Assembly (NCBI GenBank): GCA_017311185.1
Contig: JAESUZ010004132.1
Coordinates: forward strand, 1 to 64,000
DNA length: 64,000 nucleotides
Origin: Proteles cristata cristata
Taxonomy: Eukaryota; Chordata; Mammalia; Carnivora; Hyaenidae
Direction: 5' to 3'
Below the pieces are notes generated by a model. It worked only from the letters and a program-made list of their open reading frames with translations. It did no database searches and was not told the origin of the DNA. Below, in pieces: positions 10,110 to 20,959 of the stretch. Every line of letters starts with the position of its first letter. Position 1 is the first letter of the stretch. The position numbers were made by a program, and so were the translations under genes.

Positions 10110-11620
10110 AACATAAAATACTGTAGGCTTTCCCGTGTAAGGCAAGCCTCGGTTCCCTGCTGTGCACGCTTTCCTTCTCTGCTCATTCGTTGCTGGCGAA
10201 TGCCTGCCTCAGCTGCACTTGGCCCGCTCCATCCCTCTGTCTGCAGCAGTGATTGGAGGTGTGGAGGTGGAGGGACCGCACGGTGGTACGGACCTTTGTG
10301 TCCTTAGGGTGACCGCGCCCCACCCCCATTCGTGCGCTGCCGCCAACCTGCCTCTGCAGATTTTCCACTGGGGGTGGGGGGCCCAAGCATAGCACAGTCA
10401 GGGTGGGGAGCAGGGCCACCTCTCGGGGTCCTTTTCACCTCCCGACCACGTGGTTGTAGTGTCTCAGCAATCGCAAAAGTCTTGCAGGCGTTTTCGGAGG
10501 TGGCCTCTGTGTGCCCCGGGGGTAACTTAGCGCAGGGAAAAGAAAGGTACGTGGCTTACACTTCCTGGATATCTATCTGAACAGCGAAGAACTCTTCGTT
10601 TTCAGGTGAGGAAGCAAGATGAGTGGTCGAATATTTAGTGTTTGTGTTAACTAATATGTTCGGGATGAAATCAAGTCACACAAACTGTGTTGTTCATCTA
10701 GCGTCTGTAGGCTTTATCATAACTCAGTTCTCTGTGTATAATTATAGCTGTTTTCCGCACAGTTTATACCGCCTTTGGTAGAAAACCGGTGCAGAGTGGA
10801 TAGAAAAGATGCCCCATTCTGGGACTGCAGAGTGGGGAACGGGTCTCGTGCACTAACAAGTGACTTGATGTCTCCTTAAGTAGGGTTGTAGGCGTGTAAG
10901 GCCATCAGCACCTTTGTGCCTTCAGGAGGGTGATCTGCCAGGTTACATGCTCAGCGGCGACTGGTGATGTACGCACTCTGTGTGTAGATGCTTGACAAAC
11001 GTTACTTTCCTGTCCCTTCCTCTGGGTCTCCTCTCCACCCTCTGCATTACAGGCTGGGCCAAATGCTCTCCGGAGTCTCACCCTCTGGGTCCATCCACTA
11101 CATGGACCCTCTCCGTATTTTGAATCCTTTGTTTGCAGGCTGGAGAGCATATATTCTGTCTCTTATTTATGTCTTTGTCTCTTTGGTCTGGAGTCCTTGG
11201 TCAGGAACTCAGGCTCAGTTCTTTAATGTGTGTGGGAAAACTCAGCCCACTTAATGACATGCCGCATTATTTTGTAGCTCTCCAGGGAAACGATGTGGCA
11301 AGAAAATGGAGACTGCTTGTTATTTCTTCTTAGACCATGGTTCCAGAATCTTTTAATACGAGCAAACGAAGATGAGGTAAAATTTGCAGGATCTTTCGAC
11401 TGGGGAGGTTGCGTTATCGGTGGATAGGCCCTTAAAAACCTTTTTTTCTCTTTCAGAACAATGTAGAATTGCCCCTAAACACACTTCTCTTGAAATCGAG
11501 ACAGTGCAGAGCATTACTTAGTCATGTGCCTTTGGATAAGTTGAAGGAGCCCTGATGAATTTATTTGACATTCAGACTCTAGAGGAATCGGATATTTGTT
11601 TCTAGATTAAAAATCTGATT
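10110..11620. other. Non-coding DNA, no recognised element
   Basis: GC-richer at 10160-10540 and AT-richer after 10620. No repeat family, RNA gene or exon recognised. Overlapping short frames at 10162-10580 and 10905-11333 lack domain signatures. Confidence 0.4.
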
Positions 11621-11624
11621 AAGA

Positions 11625-11732
11625 GGGGGCGCCTGGTTCGCTTGATCAGTAGAGCATGCAATTCTTGATCTCAGAGTCATGAATTCAAGCCCCACATTGG
11701 GTGCCGAGACTACTTAAAAAAATGAAGAAAAT
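11625..11732 (+). mobile_element. Short, old-type Can-SINE
   Basis: GGGGGCGCCTGGTTCGCTTG head, AGTAGAGCATGC, TTCAAGCCCCACATTGGGTG, then ACTACTTAAAAAAATGAAG. It lacks the CT-rich body, as in the copies at 3338 and 26345. Confidence 0.85.
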
Positions 11733-11878
11733 ATGCATTACCAACATGGAAAACTATTTCAGATATTTTTTCCAGTATGAACTATTCTAGAATATTTTGG
11801 GTCCATATTTTGCAATAGAAATATGATGTGAGCAACATGTAATTTTGAAAAGGCTATTAAAAAATTTAAAAGATTAAA

Positions 11879-12067
11879 TAGGGCACCTGGGTGGCTCAGT
11901 CGGTTAAGTGTGCGACTTGGGCTCAGGTCATGATCTCATGGTTTGTGAGTTCGAGCCATGTGTCGGGCTCTGTGCTGACAGCTCAGAGCCTGGAGCCTGC
12001 TTCGGATTCTGTCTCTCTCTTTAAAATAAACAGTAAAAAATGAATAAAAATAATAAAACTAAAAATT
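11879..12067 (+). mobile_element. Can-SINE (SINEC)
   Basis: Head GGGCACCTGGGTGGCTCAGT, cat-type GACAGCTCAGAGCCTGGAGC, a short CT run and an A-rich tail. Flanked by the perfect 15-bp duplication ATTTAAAAGATTAAA at 11864-11878 and 12068-12082. Confidence 0.95.
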
Positions 12068-12082
12068 ATTTAAAAGATTAAA

Positions 12083-12379
12083 AAGCAGGTAAAATTAATG
12101 ATCTAATTTATTTAACCTAATATATCCAAATGTTATTTCAACACGTAGCCTAAAACTTGAGATGTTTTACATTATTTTTCATACTAGATCTTTTAGAAGT
12201 CTGGTGTGTATCTTACCTTTCAAACACTTCTCATTGGCTTAGCCCCAGTCAAGTGCTCAGTGATGACTTGGAGCCGGTGGCTACCATATTGGACAACAAA
12301 GTGAAAGGTCTTCATTCTGAATCCCAGGTAATGAGAGATTAATCAAGACTCTTGCCCTGATTTAGAAAGAGGACTTGAA
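12083..12379. other. Non-coding AT-rich DNA
   Basis: No recognised repeat or exon between two SINEs. Confidence 0.4.
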
Positions 12380-12590
12380 GGGCGCCTGGGTGGCTCAGTC
12401 GGTTAAGTGTCCCACTCTTGGTTTTGACTCAGGTCATGGTCTCGTGGTTTGTGGGTTCGAGCCCCACATTGGGCTCTGTGCAGACAGCATGGAGCCTGCT
12501 TGGGATTCCTCTCTCTCTGTCTGTCTCTCTGCTCATGCATGTGCATGCTCTGTGTCTCTCTCAAATAAACTTTAAAAAAAAAAAAAGAAA
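12380..12590 (+). mobile_element. Can-SINE (SINEC), older CATGGAGCCTGC type
   Basis: Complete head (GGGCGCCTGGGTGGCTCAGT), GGTTCGAGCCCCACATTGGG, GCCTGCTTGGGATTC, a CT/TG body and the AAATAAACTTTAAAAAA tail. No clean target duplication was found. Confidence 0.95.
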
Positions 12591-13030
12591 ATGGAACTCT
12601 GGCTTCCTTAGATTTTATGGGAATGGGAGAGGGGACCACCACTGTCTGCTGTCTCTCATAATGGGAGATTGGGCACGACTCCCCGTCCCCTGCGACCCCC
12701 TCCTCTGCCTACCCTGGGTTCCACAAAGCATCGTTTTCTGCCTGTACTGCTGTGTAGTGAGCCCTCCACCCTGATGTGGTCTGCAGTGTCAGATGATGAC
12801 AGCCCCATGTATGTGCTCGCCCATATCTAGCACAGTCGGCGGGTGTGTAAGCAAAGGGTCTTCCATGTTCTTTGTGAAGCAAGGGAAAAGAAATTCTCCC
12901 AGAAGCCGAAAATTGTCATAATGATCTACACGGCTGGGCTCCATTCTTCAAAACGAAAAGCTGACTCTGACACCCCACCCCCCACCGTGAAATTGATTTT
13001 CAGGTGAGGATAATAATGGATTCATACCGA
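12591..13030. other. Non-coding DNA, no recognised element
   Basis: Unassigned sequence; a short C-run at about 12971-12983. Confidence 0.4.
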
Positions 13031-13034
13031 TGGT

Positions 13035-13165
13035 CCATCCTGTGGGGATTCGCTAGAAATGCACATTCTTGGGCCCCTTCTCAGCAGACCTACGCACTCA
13101 GAGACTCTGGAGGTGGGTTCAATACTGGTTTAATATGCCCTCCAGGTGATGCACCACAAAATGGG
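13035..13165 (-). mobile_element. MER5-type hAT MITE, antisense
   Basis: GCTAGAAATGCACATTCTTG, GGGCCCC, CAGACCTACGCACTCAGAGA, CTCTGGAGGTGGG and CCCTCCAGGTGATGCACCAC follow the reverse strand of MER5A in order. A G(11) run begins just after it, at about 13164. Confidence 0.7.
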
Positions 13166-13635
13166 GGGGGGGGGCGGGACCATTGGCTTCTGATAGAGAA
13201 GGGTGGAAAGTGCTACGTGGCCCAGGAGCAGAGCCAGCCGAGCCTCGTCCCTTTCATTGTAATCCTTTCCAGCCAGTGGTGTGCTTTCGGGTAGCTTTTG
13301 GCATTAAGCGTTTGAATCCGGCTCTTTATGTTGGAGGCTATTCATGTTTTATTTCGGTTTTTCCTATCAGATGGCGCTGTAGGGTGTAGTGTTGACAAGT
13401 TCTCTGGGCTGGTTGCTTATCAGAGTTTTCCGAGTTGTAGAACTGAAGTAATTATGTCCTTCCTGAGTGGAATTTAACGGTCTAAATTGGAAGAAGTCCC
13501 TGGCTGTCCTGATAAAAAAAAGAAAAAAAAAAACCCTTCCTGAGAACAACCAGCAGCCTTGTATTTGAATTTAAGAACCATATTTCCAATCACCCGTGGG
13601 TGATGGTCTACATGGCAACTTCCCTCCAGTGGGTT

Positions 13636-13834
13636 TTTTAATTTTTTTTTTTTTAATTAGACAGTGTGAGCAGGGGAGGGTCACAGCAAGAGCGAGACAC
13701 AGAATCTGAAACAGGCTCCAGGCTCTGGGCTAGCTGTCAGCACAGAGCCCGATGTGGGGCTCGAACCCAAGAACCGTGAGATCATGACCTGAGCTGAAGT
13801 CGGACGCTTAACTGACTGAGCCACCCAGGCGCTT
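13636..13834 (-). mobile_element. Can-SINE, antisense
   Basis: T-rich tail, GAGCAGGGGAGGGTCACAG body, CAGCACAGAGCCCGATGTGG, and a head ending GAGCCACCCAGGCGC. Flanked by a 9-bp duplication CAGTGGGTT at 13627-13635 and 13835-13843. An ectopic CTGGGTGGCTCA word follows at 13857. Confidence 0.95.
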
Positions 13835-13934
13835 CAGTGGGTTATTTTTTAAATCCCTGGGTGGCTCATGCTGCCAGCCAACCTGCTTGTGGGTCTTTTC
13901 CTTTGGTTCTATAAGATCTGCTTGGGCTTGGTCC

Positions 13935-14285
13935 ACTTGAGCAGCTATAACGAAACACCATGGACTGGGTGGCCGAGAACAGAAACGTGTATCTCCCAGT
14001 TCTGGGGGCTGAGATCCCAGATCAGGATGCCGGCAGATTCCGTGTGTGGTGTGTGGCCTCTTCCTAGCACGTGACCAGCACCTTCCAGCTGTGTCCTCAT
14101 GTGGAAGGGGCCAGGGAACTCTCTGGAACCTTTTGTATAAGGGCACTAATTCCACTCATGAGTGTCCACCCTCCTGACCTAAGCGCTTCCCAAAGGCCCC
14201 TCGTCCTAATACCTAACATGTCACATTGCAGGTTAGGATTGCGGCATTAAATGTGGGGGGTGGGGGACCCATACCTTTAGATCCT
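13935..14285 (-). mobile_element. MLT1A/B-like MaLR solo LTR, antisense
   Basis: Read in antisense it gives, in order: a GCAGCTATAACGAAACACCA-type end, ACTGGGTGGC, CAGTTCTGGGGGCTGAGATC, TGTGTCCTCATGTGGAAGG, AAGGGCACTAATTCCACTC, CCTCCTGACCTAAGC and TCCTAATACC. This is the MLT1A-type order. Ancient non-coding ERVL-MaLR relic. Confidence 0.8.
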
Positions 14286-14404
14286 AACACCGAGTTAGGA
14301 AAGCAGACAGACACGTTAGCTACTGTCAGGGAGGAGTGGCGGATAAACATACCAGGTAATACTGTGAAATTGAAGGATGTCCGGGCTTTTCTGTTCCTGC
14401 TCTT

Positions 14405-14830
14405 AAGTGGCGTGCGGCTGCTGTGACAGACTGTGATGACAGTGGCTTCACGCACAAATTTGGTAGCTCAGGTTCCAGAGGTCAGAGTCACACCGGGGTC
14501 GCACTGAGTGGAAAACAAGGTGTTAGCGAGGCCGTTTTCCTTTCTGCAGGCTCTAGGGAAGAAGTCTTTTCTTTGCCCTTCCCAGCATCTGGAAGCCACC
14601 CCCATGCCTCGGCTTGCATCACTGTGACTCTCTCGCCTCCCTCTTCCACATTTAAGGCCATGATGACTACAGGCTCGTGTCCCTATTTTCAGGTCATCGG
14701 ACGAGCCGCCTTAATTCCGTCCATAATCCTAATCGCCCTTTGCTGTATAATGTAGGGTATTTACAGGTTTCAGGGATGACGATGGGGACAACTTTGGAGG
14801 GGGAGGGGACCATGATTCTGGCCACCCAGC
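14405..14830 (-). mobile_element. Older MLT1-type MaLR LTR, antisense
   Basis: Contains GTTCCAGAGGTCAGAGTCAC, GGCTCTAGGGAAGAA, CAGCATCTGGAAGCC, CTCCCTCTTCCACATTTAAG, CCCTATTTTCAGGTCATC, CTTAATTCCGTCC, TTTACAGGTTTCAGGGATG and ACAACTTTGGAGGGG. The order suits an old MLT1-related LTR in reverse. Subfamily is uncertain. Confidence 0.65.
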
Positions 14831-14847
14831 AGGCCACCGAATTTCTT

Positions 14848-14980
14848 CCGGTCTCTGTGTCCTTGTCTGTATAATGGGGATGGTAAATGGCCTCGAAAGA
14901 TCTCATCAAGGATTAAAGGAAAAGTATGTGGTTATATCGGGCACAGAGCTGTTCTTCAGTAAATGTTGATGACCTTTTAT
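14848..14980 (+). mobile_element. MIR SINE 3' part
   Basis: TCTCTGTGTCCTTGTCTGTA, TAATGGGGATGGTAAATGGC, AAGGATTAAAGGA, GGGCACAGAGCTGTTCTTCA and GTAAATGTTGATGA follow the MIR 3' consensus (core to terminal GCTCAATAAATGTTG). Confidence 0.75.
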
Positions 14981-15051
14981 GAGGCGCTGAAAATTTCCAA
15001 CATTTTTGTGTTCCCAGATTTCTATATTGGTTCTTAAAAAAAAATTATTTC

Positions 15052-15271
15052 GGGGCGCCTGGGTGGCTTAGTCGGTTAAGCGTCAGACTTCCGCTTAGGT
15101 CATGATCTCACGGCTCGTGGGTTCGGGCCCCGCGTCGGGCTCTGTGCTGACTGCCAGCTCAGAGCCTGGAGCCTGTTTCAGTCTGCAACTCCCTCTCTCT
15201 CTGACCCTCCCCTGCTTGCGCTGTCTCTCTCTCTCCTAGAAATAAATGAAACATTAAAAAAAAAAAAATTT
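15052..15271 (+). mobile_element. Young-subfamily Can-SINE
   Basis: Head GTGGCTTAGTCGGTTAAGC, CCGCTTAGGTCATGATC, GTGCTGACTGCCAGCTC, CTCCTAGAAATAAATGAAAC tail. Flanked by a perfect 15-bp duplication (eight A then TTATTTC) at 15037-15051 and 15272-15286. One of seven near-identical copies in the window. Confidence 0.96.
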
Positions 15272-15300
15272 AAAAAAAATTATTTCATGGCTGCCTTCTC

Positions 15301-15322
15301 GTTCGTACACTGTTCGTACACT
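15301..15322 (+). repeat. 11-bp tandem duplication
   Basis: GTTCGTACACT occurs twice in perfect tandem at 15301-15311 and 15312-15322, just after the SINE target duplication. Probable replication slippage. Confidence 0.9.
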
Positions 15323-15925
15323 GTCTGTTCCTTGGCACCCCCACTATGTGGTCCCCTGCCCCATGCTGATGGGGAGATTCACCCATAGTCACAGCATTTG
15401 CACATGGGTGTGTGTGGGGGCAGGTGGGAAGCCCTTCTTGGCCCAAATCTGTTCCTACTTTTCCTTCCAAGCGCTAAATAGAAAAACAAAATCCACAAAA
15501 GTTTGGGTCTGATTTTTTTTCTTTTTAAATCCGCTTCATCAAGTGTAATTTTTGAGTTTTAGAATTTCTCTGCTTTCTAGATTTGCCTCTGATTGTCTCC
15601 TAGCCGGGCCCTTGTGAAGTCCTGGTCCAGTCAAAACCAACTGTGAGTGACATCTGGGTGGGGGGCAGGGGATAATTAGCAAAATTTGAATAGAGATGGG
15701 CGTTGCATGATGATACGGGCGGGCGGGCGAAGTTGTTAACTCTTGTAGGGGTGATAACAGCATTGTGTTTATATAGGAAAGTGTGTCTTTTCGATGTCTA
15801 CTGAAATACTTGGTTGTGAAATGTCTTCAGGAAAAAGATAAAGCAAATATGGTGAAATGGTTTTTAAAACACATATAATCCAGTGAATCAAAGGACCCAG
15901 ATGGCCAGAGATATTATTTGAGACT
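15323..15925. other. Non-coding DNA, no recognised element
   Basis: Unassigned; includes a GGGC/CGGG repeat patch at about 15717-15730. No exon or RNA gene seen. Confidence 0.4.
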
Positions 15926-16149
15926 TTTTTTTTTTTAAGTTCATCTGTTTTTGAGAGAGAGAGAGAGAGAGAGATCGATCACACAAGCGGGGGAGGGGCA
16001 GAGAGAGAGGAAGACACAGAATCCAAAACAGGCTCCAGGCTCCGAGCTCTCAGCACAGAACCTGATGTGAGGCTTGAACCCGCAAACTGCAAGATCATGA
16101 TCTGAGCCGAAGTTGGACGCTTAACTGACTGAGCCACTCAGGCGCCCCC
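15926..16149 (-). mobile_element. Can-SINE, antisense
   Basis: T(12) tail, a pure GA run, GGGGAGGGGCAGAGAGAGAG, CAGGCTCCAGGCTCCGAGC and a head ending in GAGCCACTCAGGCGCCCCC. It abuts the 3' side of the following antisense L1. Confidence 0.94.
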
Positions 16150-16333
16150 AGTTTGATGTATTTTATGGGTCTGTTTCTGCCCTTTTTTGTTCACTTGTTT
16201 TAGATTCCACATATAAGTAATACCATATGGTGTTTGTCTAACTTACTTCCTAGCACAATACCTCCTAGGTCCATCCACATATTTCCAAAGGACAAGATCT
16301 CACCCTTTTTTATGGCTAAGTAATATTCCATTA

Positions 16334-16336
<3 letters not shown>

Positions 16337-16378
<42 letters not shown>
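16337..16378 (+). repeat. (GT)21 microsatellite inside L1
   Basis: 42 bp of perfect GT repeat at the position where related L1 copies have a TGTATGTATATA stretch. It most likely arose by expansion of that alternating tract. Confidence 0.97.
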
Positions 16379-16383
<5 letters not shown>

Positions 16384-16765
16384 GGAATCTTCCTTACCCA
16401 TTCATCTATGGATGGACGCTTGGATTCCTTCCGTAGTTTGGCTATTGTAAATAATGCTGCTATAAACGTAGGGATGCGTAGATCTTTTCAAATCAGTGTT
16501 TTCATTTTCTTTGGTTACATACTAGAAGTGGGATTACTGGGTCCCTTGGTAGTTCTATTGTTAATGGTTTGAGGAAGCTCCGTGCTGTCTTCCACAGTGG
16601 CTGCACCGGTTTGCAGCCCCCCCAGCAGGGCACGAGGGCCCCTTTTTCTCCACATCCTCACCAACACTTGTTCTTGGGTTCTTGACTTTAGCCATTCTGA
16701 CAGACGTAAGATGGTATCTCTTTGTGGTTTTGATTTGCCTTTCCCTGATGAAGAGTGACGTTGAG

Positions 16766-16985
16766 GGGCGCCTGGGTGGCTTAGTCGGTTAAGCGTCCGA
16801 CTTTCGCTTGGGTCATGATCTCGCGGTTCGTGGGTTTGAGCCCCGCGCCGGGCTCTGTGCTGACTGCCAGCTCAGAACCTGGAGCCTGTTTCAGTCTGTG
16901 ACTCCCTCTCTCTCTGACCCTCCCCTGCTCACACTGTCTCTCTCTCTCTCTCTCCTAGAAATAAATAAAAACATTAAAAAAAAAA
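16766..16985 (+). mobile_element. Young-subfamily Can-SINE inserted in L1
   Basis: Has CTTAGTCGGTTAAGCGTCCG, ACTTTCGCTTGGGTCATGAT, GACTGCCAGCTC and CTCCTAGAAATAAATAAAAA. Flanked by a perfect 15-bp duplication of L1 sequence, AAGAGTGACGTTGAG, at 16751-16765 and 16986-17000. This proves it is younger than the L1. Confidence 0.97.
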
Positions 16986-17022
16986 AAGAGTGACGTTGAG
17001 CATCTTTTCACGTGTTGTGACT

Positions 17023-18329
17023 TTTTTTTTTTTAAACTACTGCTGGGGAAGGAACTCTACCACTTGATCAGGTGCCCAAAGTAACCCTCTACTCAGCGTC
17101 CCCCGTCAGGTTTACATGCCCCCAGTATGGTTTGGTGGGCTCTCCATTTATACTTTAGAGGATGTCGAGATCTTGTTCCACTGTTCTGTCCCATGTCACA
17201 GTCCCCTCTTCAGCTTCTCAAGGCCCCGTGTCACTTGTAGATGGAGAGCATTATGTATTTGGAAGGAAGCTGATCCCATCATCTGTACTTCGATCTGGGA
17301 TGCCGTGTGGGTGCGGCAAGGAGCTGCTTTGTAGGAGAGGGGTGGTCGGGGAAGTGTCCTCCTCTGCCCCATGCCCCAGGCTTTGGAGTGACCCTGAAAC
17401 ACAGCTGGACATTACGTCACCCAGAAAATAGTCTGGCCTGGCCTGTGTACTCCTACACACCCCAGGCTCACCATCGCCCCCCAGCTTGGGAGTTGACTTG
17501 GTGCTCCCAAATGACTCTGGTGGCTTGCCCATTATTGCGGGAAGTAGACAGGGGATGATGCAGCCTCATGGTATGTGCATGATGTCATCTCGGACGCTGT
17601 CAGACAACAGGCCTGCTCAAGATGTGCATATGGCACTCTGTACCGGAGGCTGAGTCCCACTGGGAAACAGCCATTCTCTTGTCTGCCGTCCCCAGTGCTT
17701 GTGGGTACATATGCTGTCCCTGAGCTTGCACGGGCTTGCAGAAGGTTCCTTATGCCTTCAGAGTCAGCCGCAGGCCTGGTTCACAATAGTAGATCGTTCC
17801 AGACTGCCTTTGCCCACCTGGCTGGATCCATCCCACCGTTTGCCCCTCACACTGGCGTCTTGTTCCCTAGTATGTCTCATAAACAGCTGAAAGTTCCATG
17901 TGCCACTATCTACTCAGAAAGGGTGTACCACTCTTGGGTGGCCGGTTATGCTGGCAACGCAGGACTGCTGAGCACTCACCAGAGAACGTTTGCATGTAGA
18001 AATTTTTAACAAGTGAGACGTAACATTGTGAAGGCAAAGATGTAGATGTCTTGCATGATCACCTGGGTGTCTCCCTTGATGAATAACCAGTCACCAACAA
18101 TTTATCCGTGACCCCCTGAAGACCCTCATTAGGGATCCCAAAGTAGCGTAGGACCCAATCTGTAGTCTGAGGCTGTGTAGAGTCTTGAAGATGGCCATCG
18201 TTTGTTGCGCACGGCTCTTCCCTTGATCTTTTATTAAAAAGGGATCACCTTAGGCACTATATCAAATTAACCTCCTCTCCGTGACAAATGAATCGCCATT
18301 AGTTCCTTTCTTATAACTCGTTGCTCTGT
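17023..18329. other. Unassigned DNA with the longest unexplained plus-strand frame
   Basis: 1.3 kb between two L1 fragments, without a repeat I can name. It holds a 144-codon plus-strand frame at 17575-18009 and weaker frames at 17116-17558. No signal peptide, domain or splice pattern was recognised. It could be a decayed retroviral or retrocopy segment, or simply non-coding DNA. Confidence 0.35.
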
Positions 18330-18860
18330 GTCACTCACCGTGGCTTTTTTGTTGCTCTTGTATAATTTTTCCTTTTATTCTCGTCATTTAGTTCATTTTT
18401 ATTTTATGATAAAACACCTACAAAACTTACCAAGTAACCATTTCAGAGTGCACAGTTCAGCGGCATTTAGTACGTCCATGATGTTGTACAAACACCACCG
18501 CCTAGTTCTAGAATATTGGTACCCCTTCCCCAAAAAGAACCGCCGTCAGTGGTTCCTCCTCTTCCTCTCCATGCAGCCCCTAGCAACCACTGATCTCATT
18601 TCTGTTTCCTTGAATTTGCCTGTTATGGATCCTTATAACGTGTGGCCTTTTGTGTCTGGCTCTTTTTATTTAGCATTGGGTTTTCCATATTCATCCGCGT
18701 TATAACACGTATCAGCACTTCATTCCTTTCTGTGGCCTGTCATGAGCATGTGTATACAGATTTTGCTTACACACCTGTTTTAAATTCTTGGGGTATTCTA
18801 GGAGTAAAATTGCTTACTCTTCCAGTAATTTGATGTTTAACTTACAAAGGAGCTACCCAT
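18330..18860 (-). mobile_element. L1M-type LINE 3' region, antisense
   Basis: Words such as CCATTTCAGAGTGCACAGTT, CAGCGGCATTTAGTACGTCC, GTTGTACAAACACCACCGCC, CAGCCCCTAGCAACCACTGA, TTGAATTTGCCTGTTATGGA and CTTTTTATTTAGCATTGG match the antisense of old L1 3' ends. A large internal deletion separates the target-hybrid part from AGGAGTAAAATTGCTTACTC. Confidence 0.85.
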
Positions 18861-19419
18861 GCTGGTTCTTTGCCAGTCTTCCTCTACCACATAGATCCAT
18901 TCTGCTTCAAACCCATGTTAGGAATCGCCTCTGTCGTGATGCCTTTCCCGATGGTTCCCTGCAGCTTCCCATGACTTGTGCATCTGTGACTGTCCGATGA
19001 ATGCCTCTCGCTCAGCTCCACATAGAGAAGCTTTACTTTTGCCTCCTCGCATCTTCATTTGTATCTGCCCCATTTCTGTTGATTTTGAGGATGTTTGTCC
19101 CTCTGTCTGCACCCAACTGCAGCCAGCCTCTCAAGGATATGTGTTCTTTGTGCCCAAACATGCTTGGAACTATTCTTGCTCTTCTATTATTGGGCTATTC
19201 TAGTAACAATTGGAGATTACAAACATAGATTTTGATTCTGTTGCTAACGAAACTTAGGTTTTCATGGAAATTTAGGGATCATTGGTTCTACCATATTTGA
19301 AATACCGAAATGTCAGTTAAGGAGTCCAGAGGGACAGGGGGCTTGAGGGGAGGGATTGTTAGTCATATAGGGCAAAACTAAAAGCTTTAGAATAATGGTC
19401 ATAGCAGTACTGCTGCCTT
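18861..19419. other. Unassigned DNA, possible weak L2
   Basis: CTCTGTCGTGATGCCTTTCC and CGATGGTTCCCTGCAG vaguely resemble the L2 motif for a carboxyl-end region, but not enough to call. Overlapping frames at 18976-19228 have no domain. Confidence 0.3.
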
Positions 19420-19560
19420 CCTGACTTGGGTCACGTTGAATCTCCACGACATCATGTGAGGTGGATTCTGTTGTTCCCACTGAACCACAAAGAAACGGAG
19501 GCACAGGGAGATTTAGTACCTGGCTCAAGGCCACACAGCTCAAGGCCTTCACAGCCTGTG
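19420..19560 (-). mobile_element. MIR SINE, antisense
   Basis: GTGAGGTGGATTCTGTTGTT, CCCACTGAACCACAAAGAAA, CGGAGGCACAGGGAG, GGCTCAAGGCCACACAGCTC follow antisense MIR (TTTACAGATGAGGAAACTGA, GGTCACACAGCTAG). Confidence 0.75.
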
Positions 19561-19621
19561 CCATTGACCCCCCTTTTCTATTCAGCCTCTTGTGGTCGTT
19601 GAAGACGGTATGTCCAAGATG

Positions 19622-20072
19622 ACATGTGTATTCATTTCCTAGGGCTGCCGTAACAAAGTACCACCAACAGGGTGCCTTACACAGAAGTCTCTTCTCTCAC
19701 AGTTCCAGAGCCCAGGAGTCCCGAACCAAGGGACCCGTAGGGTTGGTTCCTTCTGAAGGCACTAAGGGAGAATCCATTCTCGGCCTCTGTCCCAGCTTCT
19801 GGGGCTGTCTGCAATCCTTGACATTTCTTGGTCCCTAGAAGCTTTTCTGCCTCTACCTTCACATTTTCTCTGTGTCTCTCCTCTGTGTCCCAATTTCCCT
19901 CTGCTTGTAAGGACACCAGTCATTGGGTTAGGCCCACCCTGATCAAGTATGACCTCATCCTGACTCAATTCCATCTACAAGGATCTTGTTTCCAAATATG
20001 GCCACGTTTATAGGTGTTGGAGGTTGGGATCCGAACATCTGTTTTTATAGGGATACAATTCAACCTTCAACA
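19622..20072 (-). mobile_element. MLT1C/D-like MaLR solo LTR, antisense
   Basis: Nearly full length. CATTTCCTAGGGCTGCCGTA, ACAAAGTACCACCAACAGGG, TCTCACAGTTCCAGAGC, GGTTCCTTCTGAAGGC, AAGGACACCAGTCATTGGGT, AGGCCCACCCTGATC, TTGTTTCCAAATATGGCCAC, GGGATACAATTCAACC follow the MLT1D consensus in reverse. Confidence 0.9.
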
Positions 20073-20835
20073 GTATATGAGTGGGCCAGCGTCACATCAT
20101 TCCTGACGAGCCCGCAGCTTTCAGAGCTGCTCAACAGTTCTCGTATCCCCCGGCACCTTATGGAACGTGTCAAATGTACTAGTCGTGTAATGCATATTTG
20201 TTGAATCTAATTACCAAGGAATATGTCACTGATTGTATTAATTTCCCGCAACATACTCCTTTTTGTTACTTTTTCTCCTTACGCCTCGGAAAAGGGTACG
20301 CTTCTGTTTATGAGATGGTTGCAATTTATTTCTAGATCAGAGCTTCAGTCTTTGCATGTGTTTACAAACGGTTGAAACAAAGCCTTGGAACTATCTCATA
20401 ATGTCTTCTGTAATCCCATTCTTTTTGGATAAAAATAGTATTAATATATCCATTGTAAATCGCCGGCAGCTCATTTTGAAATGTGTCTTTTTGTACAATA
20501 CGTACTATTAAGTATTCTCCTGTGTTACTCGGGGTAAGAAAAGATGACACAGTGTTTTTTGTCGTTTAAAGAAGCCCAGTTTTTTTTAATGCTCTATTTA
20601 AAATGATTTTTGAAAGACAAAGTACAGCTTAATGAAATGGGAACTTGCCATTTCAATGATGGAAAATGTGGAGGACAGGATACTTGAGATACATTTTAAA
20701 AGGAAATGCATATTTAAATACAAATGCTTGTTTTAAAACCATCAGTTAGGCAAAAATGGAGACACTCGAATGGTCTAGATCCCTGGAGCACATTTTCATG
20801 GCACTTACAAGGAAGGGGACAGCTGGACTGTGATC
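20073..20835. other. AT-rich non-coding DNA
   Basis: No repeat recognised. Contains GATGGTTGCAATTTATTTC, TGTAAATCGCCGGCAGCTCA and other AT-rich words but no clear element or exon. Confidence 0.35.
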
Positions 20836-20945
20836 TAATCATAATCAATATCATTGGAGGGCTTACTGTGCATCAGACTTTGTTCTCATCGCTTAATGTT
20901 CTAATTTAATCTCAAGATCACCCTATGAAGCAGGTAGTCATCCCC
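20836..20945 (-). mobile_element. MIR SINE, antisense fragment
   Basis: ATTGGAGGGCTTACTGTGCA, CAGACTTTGTTCTCATCGC, AATCTCAAGATCACCCTATG and AAGCAGGTAGTC match the antisense MIR 3' half (GAGCGCTTACTATGTGCCAG, AATCCTCACAACAACCCTAT). Confidence 0.75.
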
Positions 20946-20959
20946 CCCCCTTTTTTTTT

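Larger units (their letters stand above)
16150..17022 (-). mobile_element. L1 LINE, antisense 3' region of ORF2, interrupted by a SINE
   Basis: Antisense signature words: CACATATAAGTAATACCATA, CTAAGTAATATTCCATT, CATTCATCTATGGATGGACG, TTTGGCTATTGTAAATAATG, TAGAAGTGGGATTACTGGGT, CAGTGGCTGCACCGGTTTGC, and GCCATTCTGACAGACGTAAG. This is the C-terminal part of L1 ORF2. A (GT)21 tract replaces the usual GTATATA segment, and a young SINE splits the copy at 16766-16985. 5'-truncated and dead. Confidence 0.92.

Noticed and set aside
13853..13875. Extra SINE head (CTGGGTGGCTCATG) after the SINE at 13636
   Set aside because: Only 12 bp match; the following sequence is not SINE-like. May be a chance word or a small microhomology-mediated copy.
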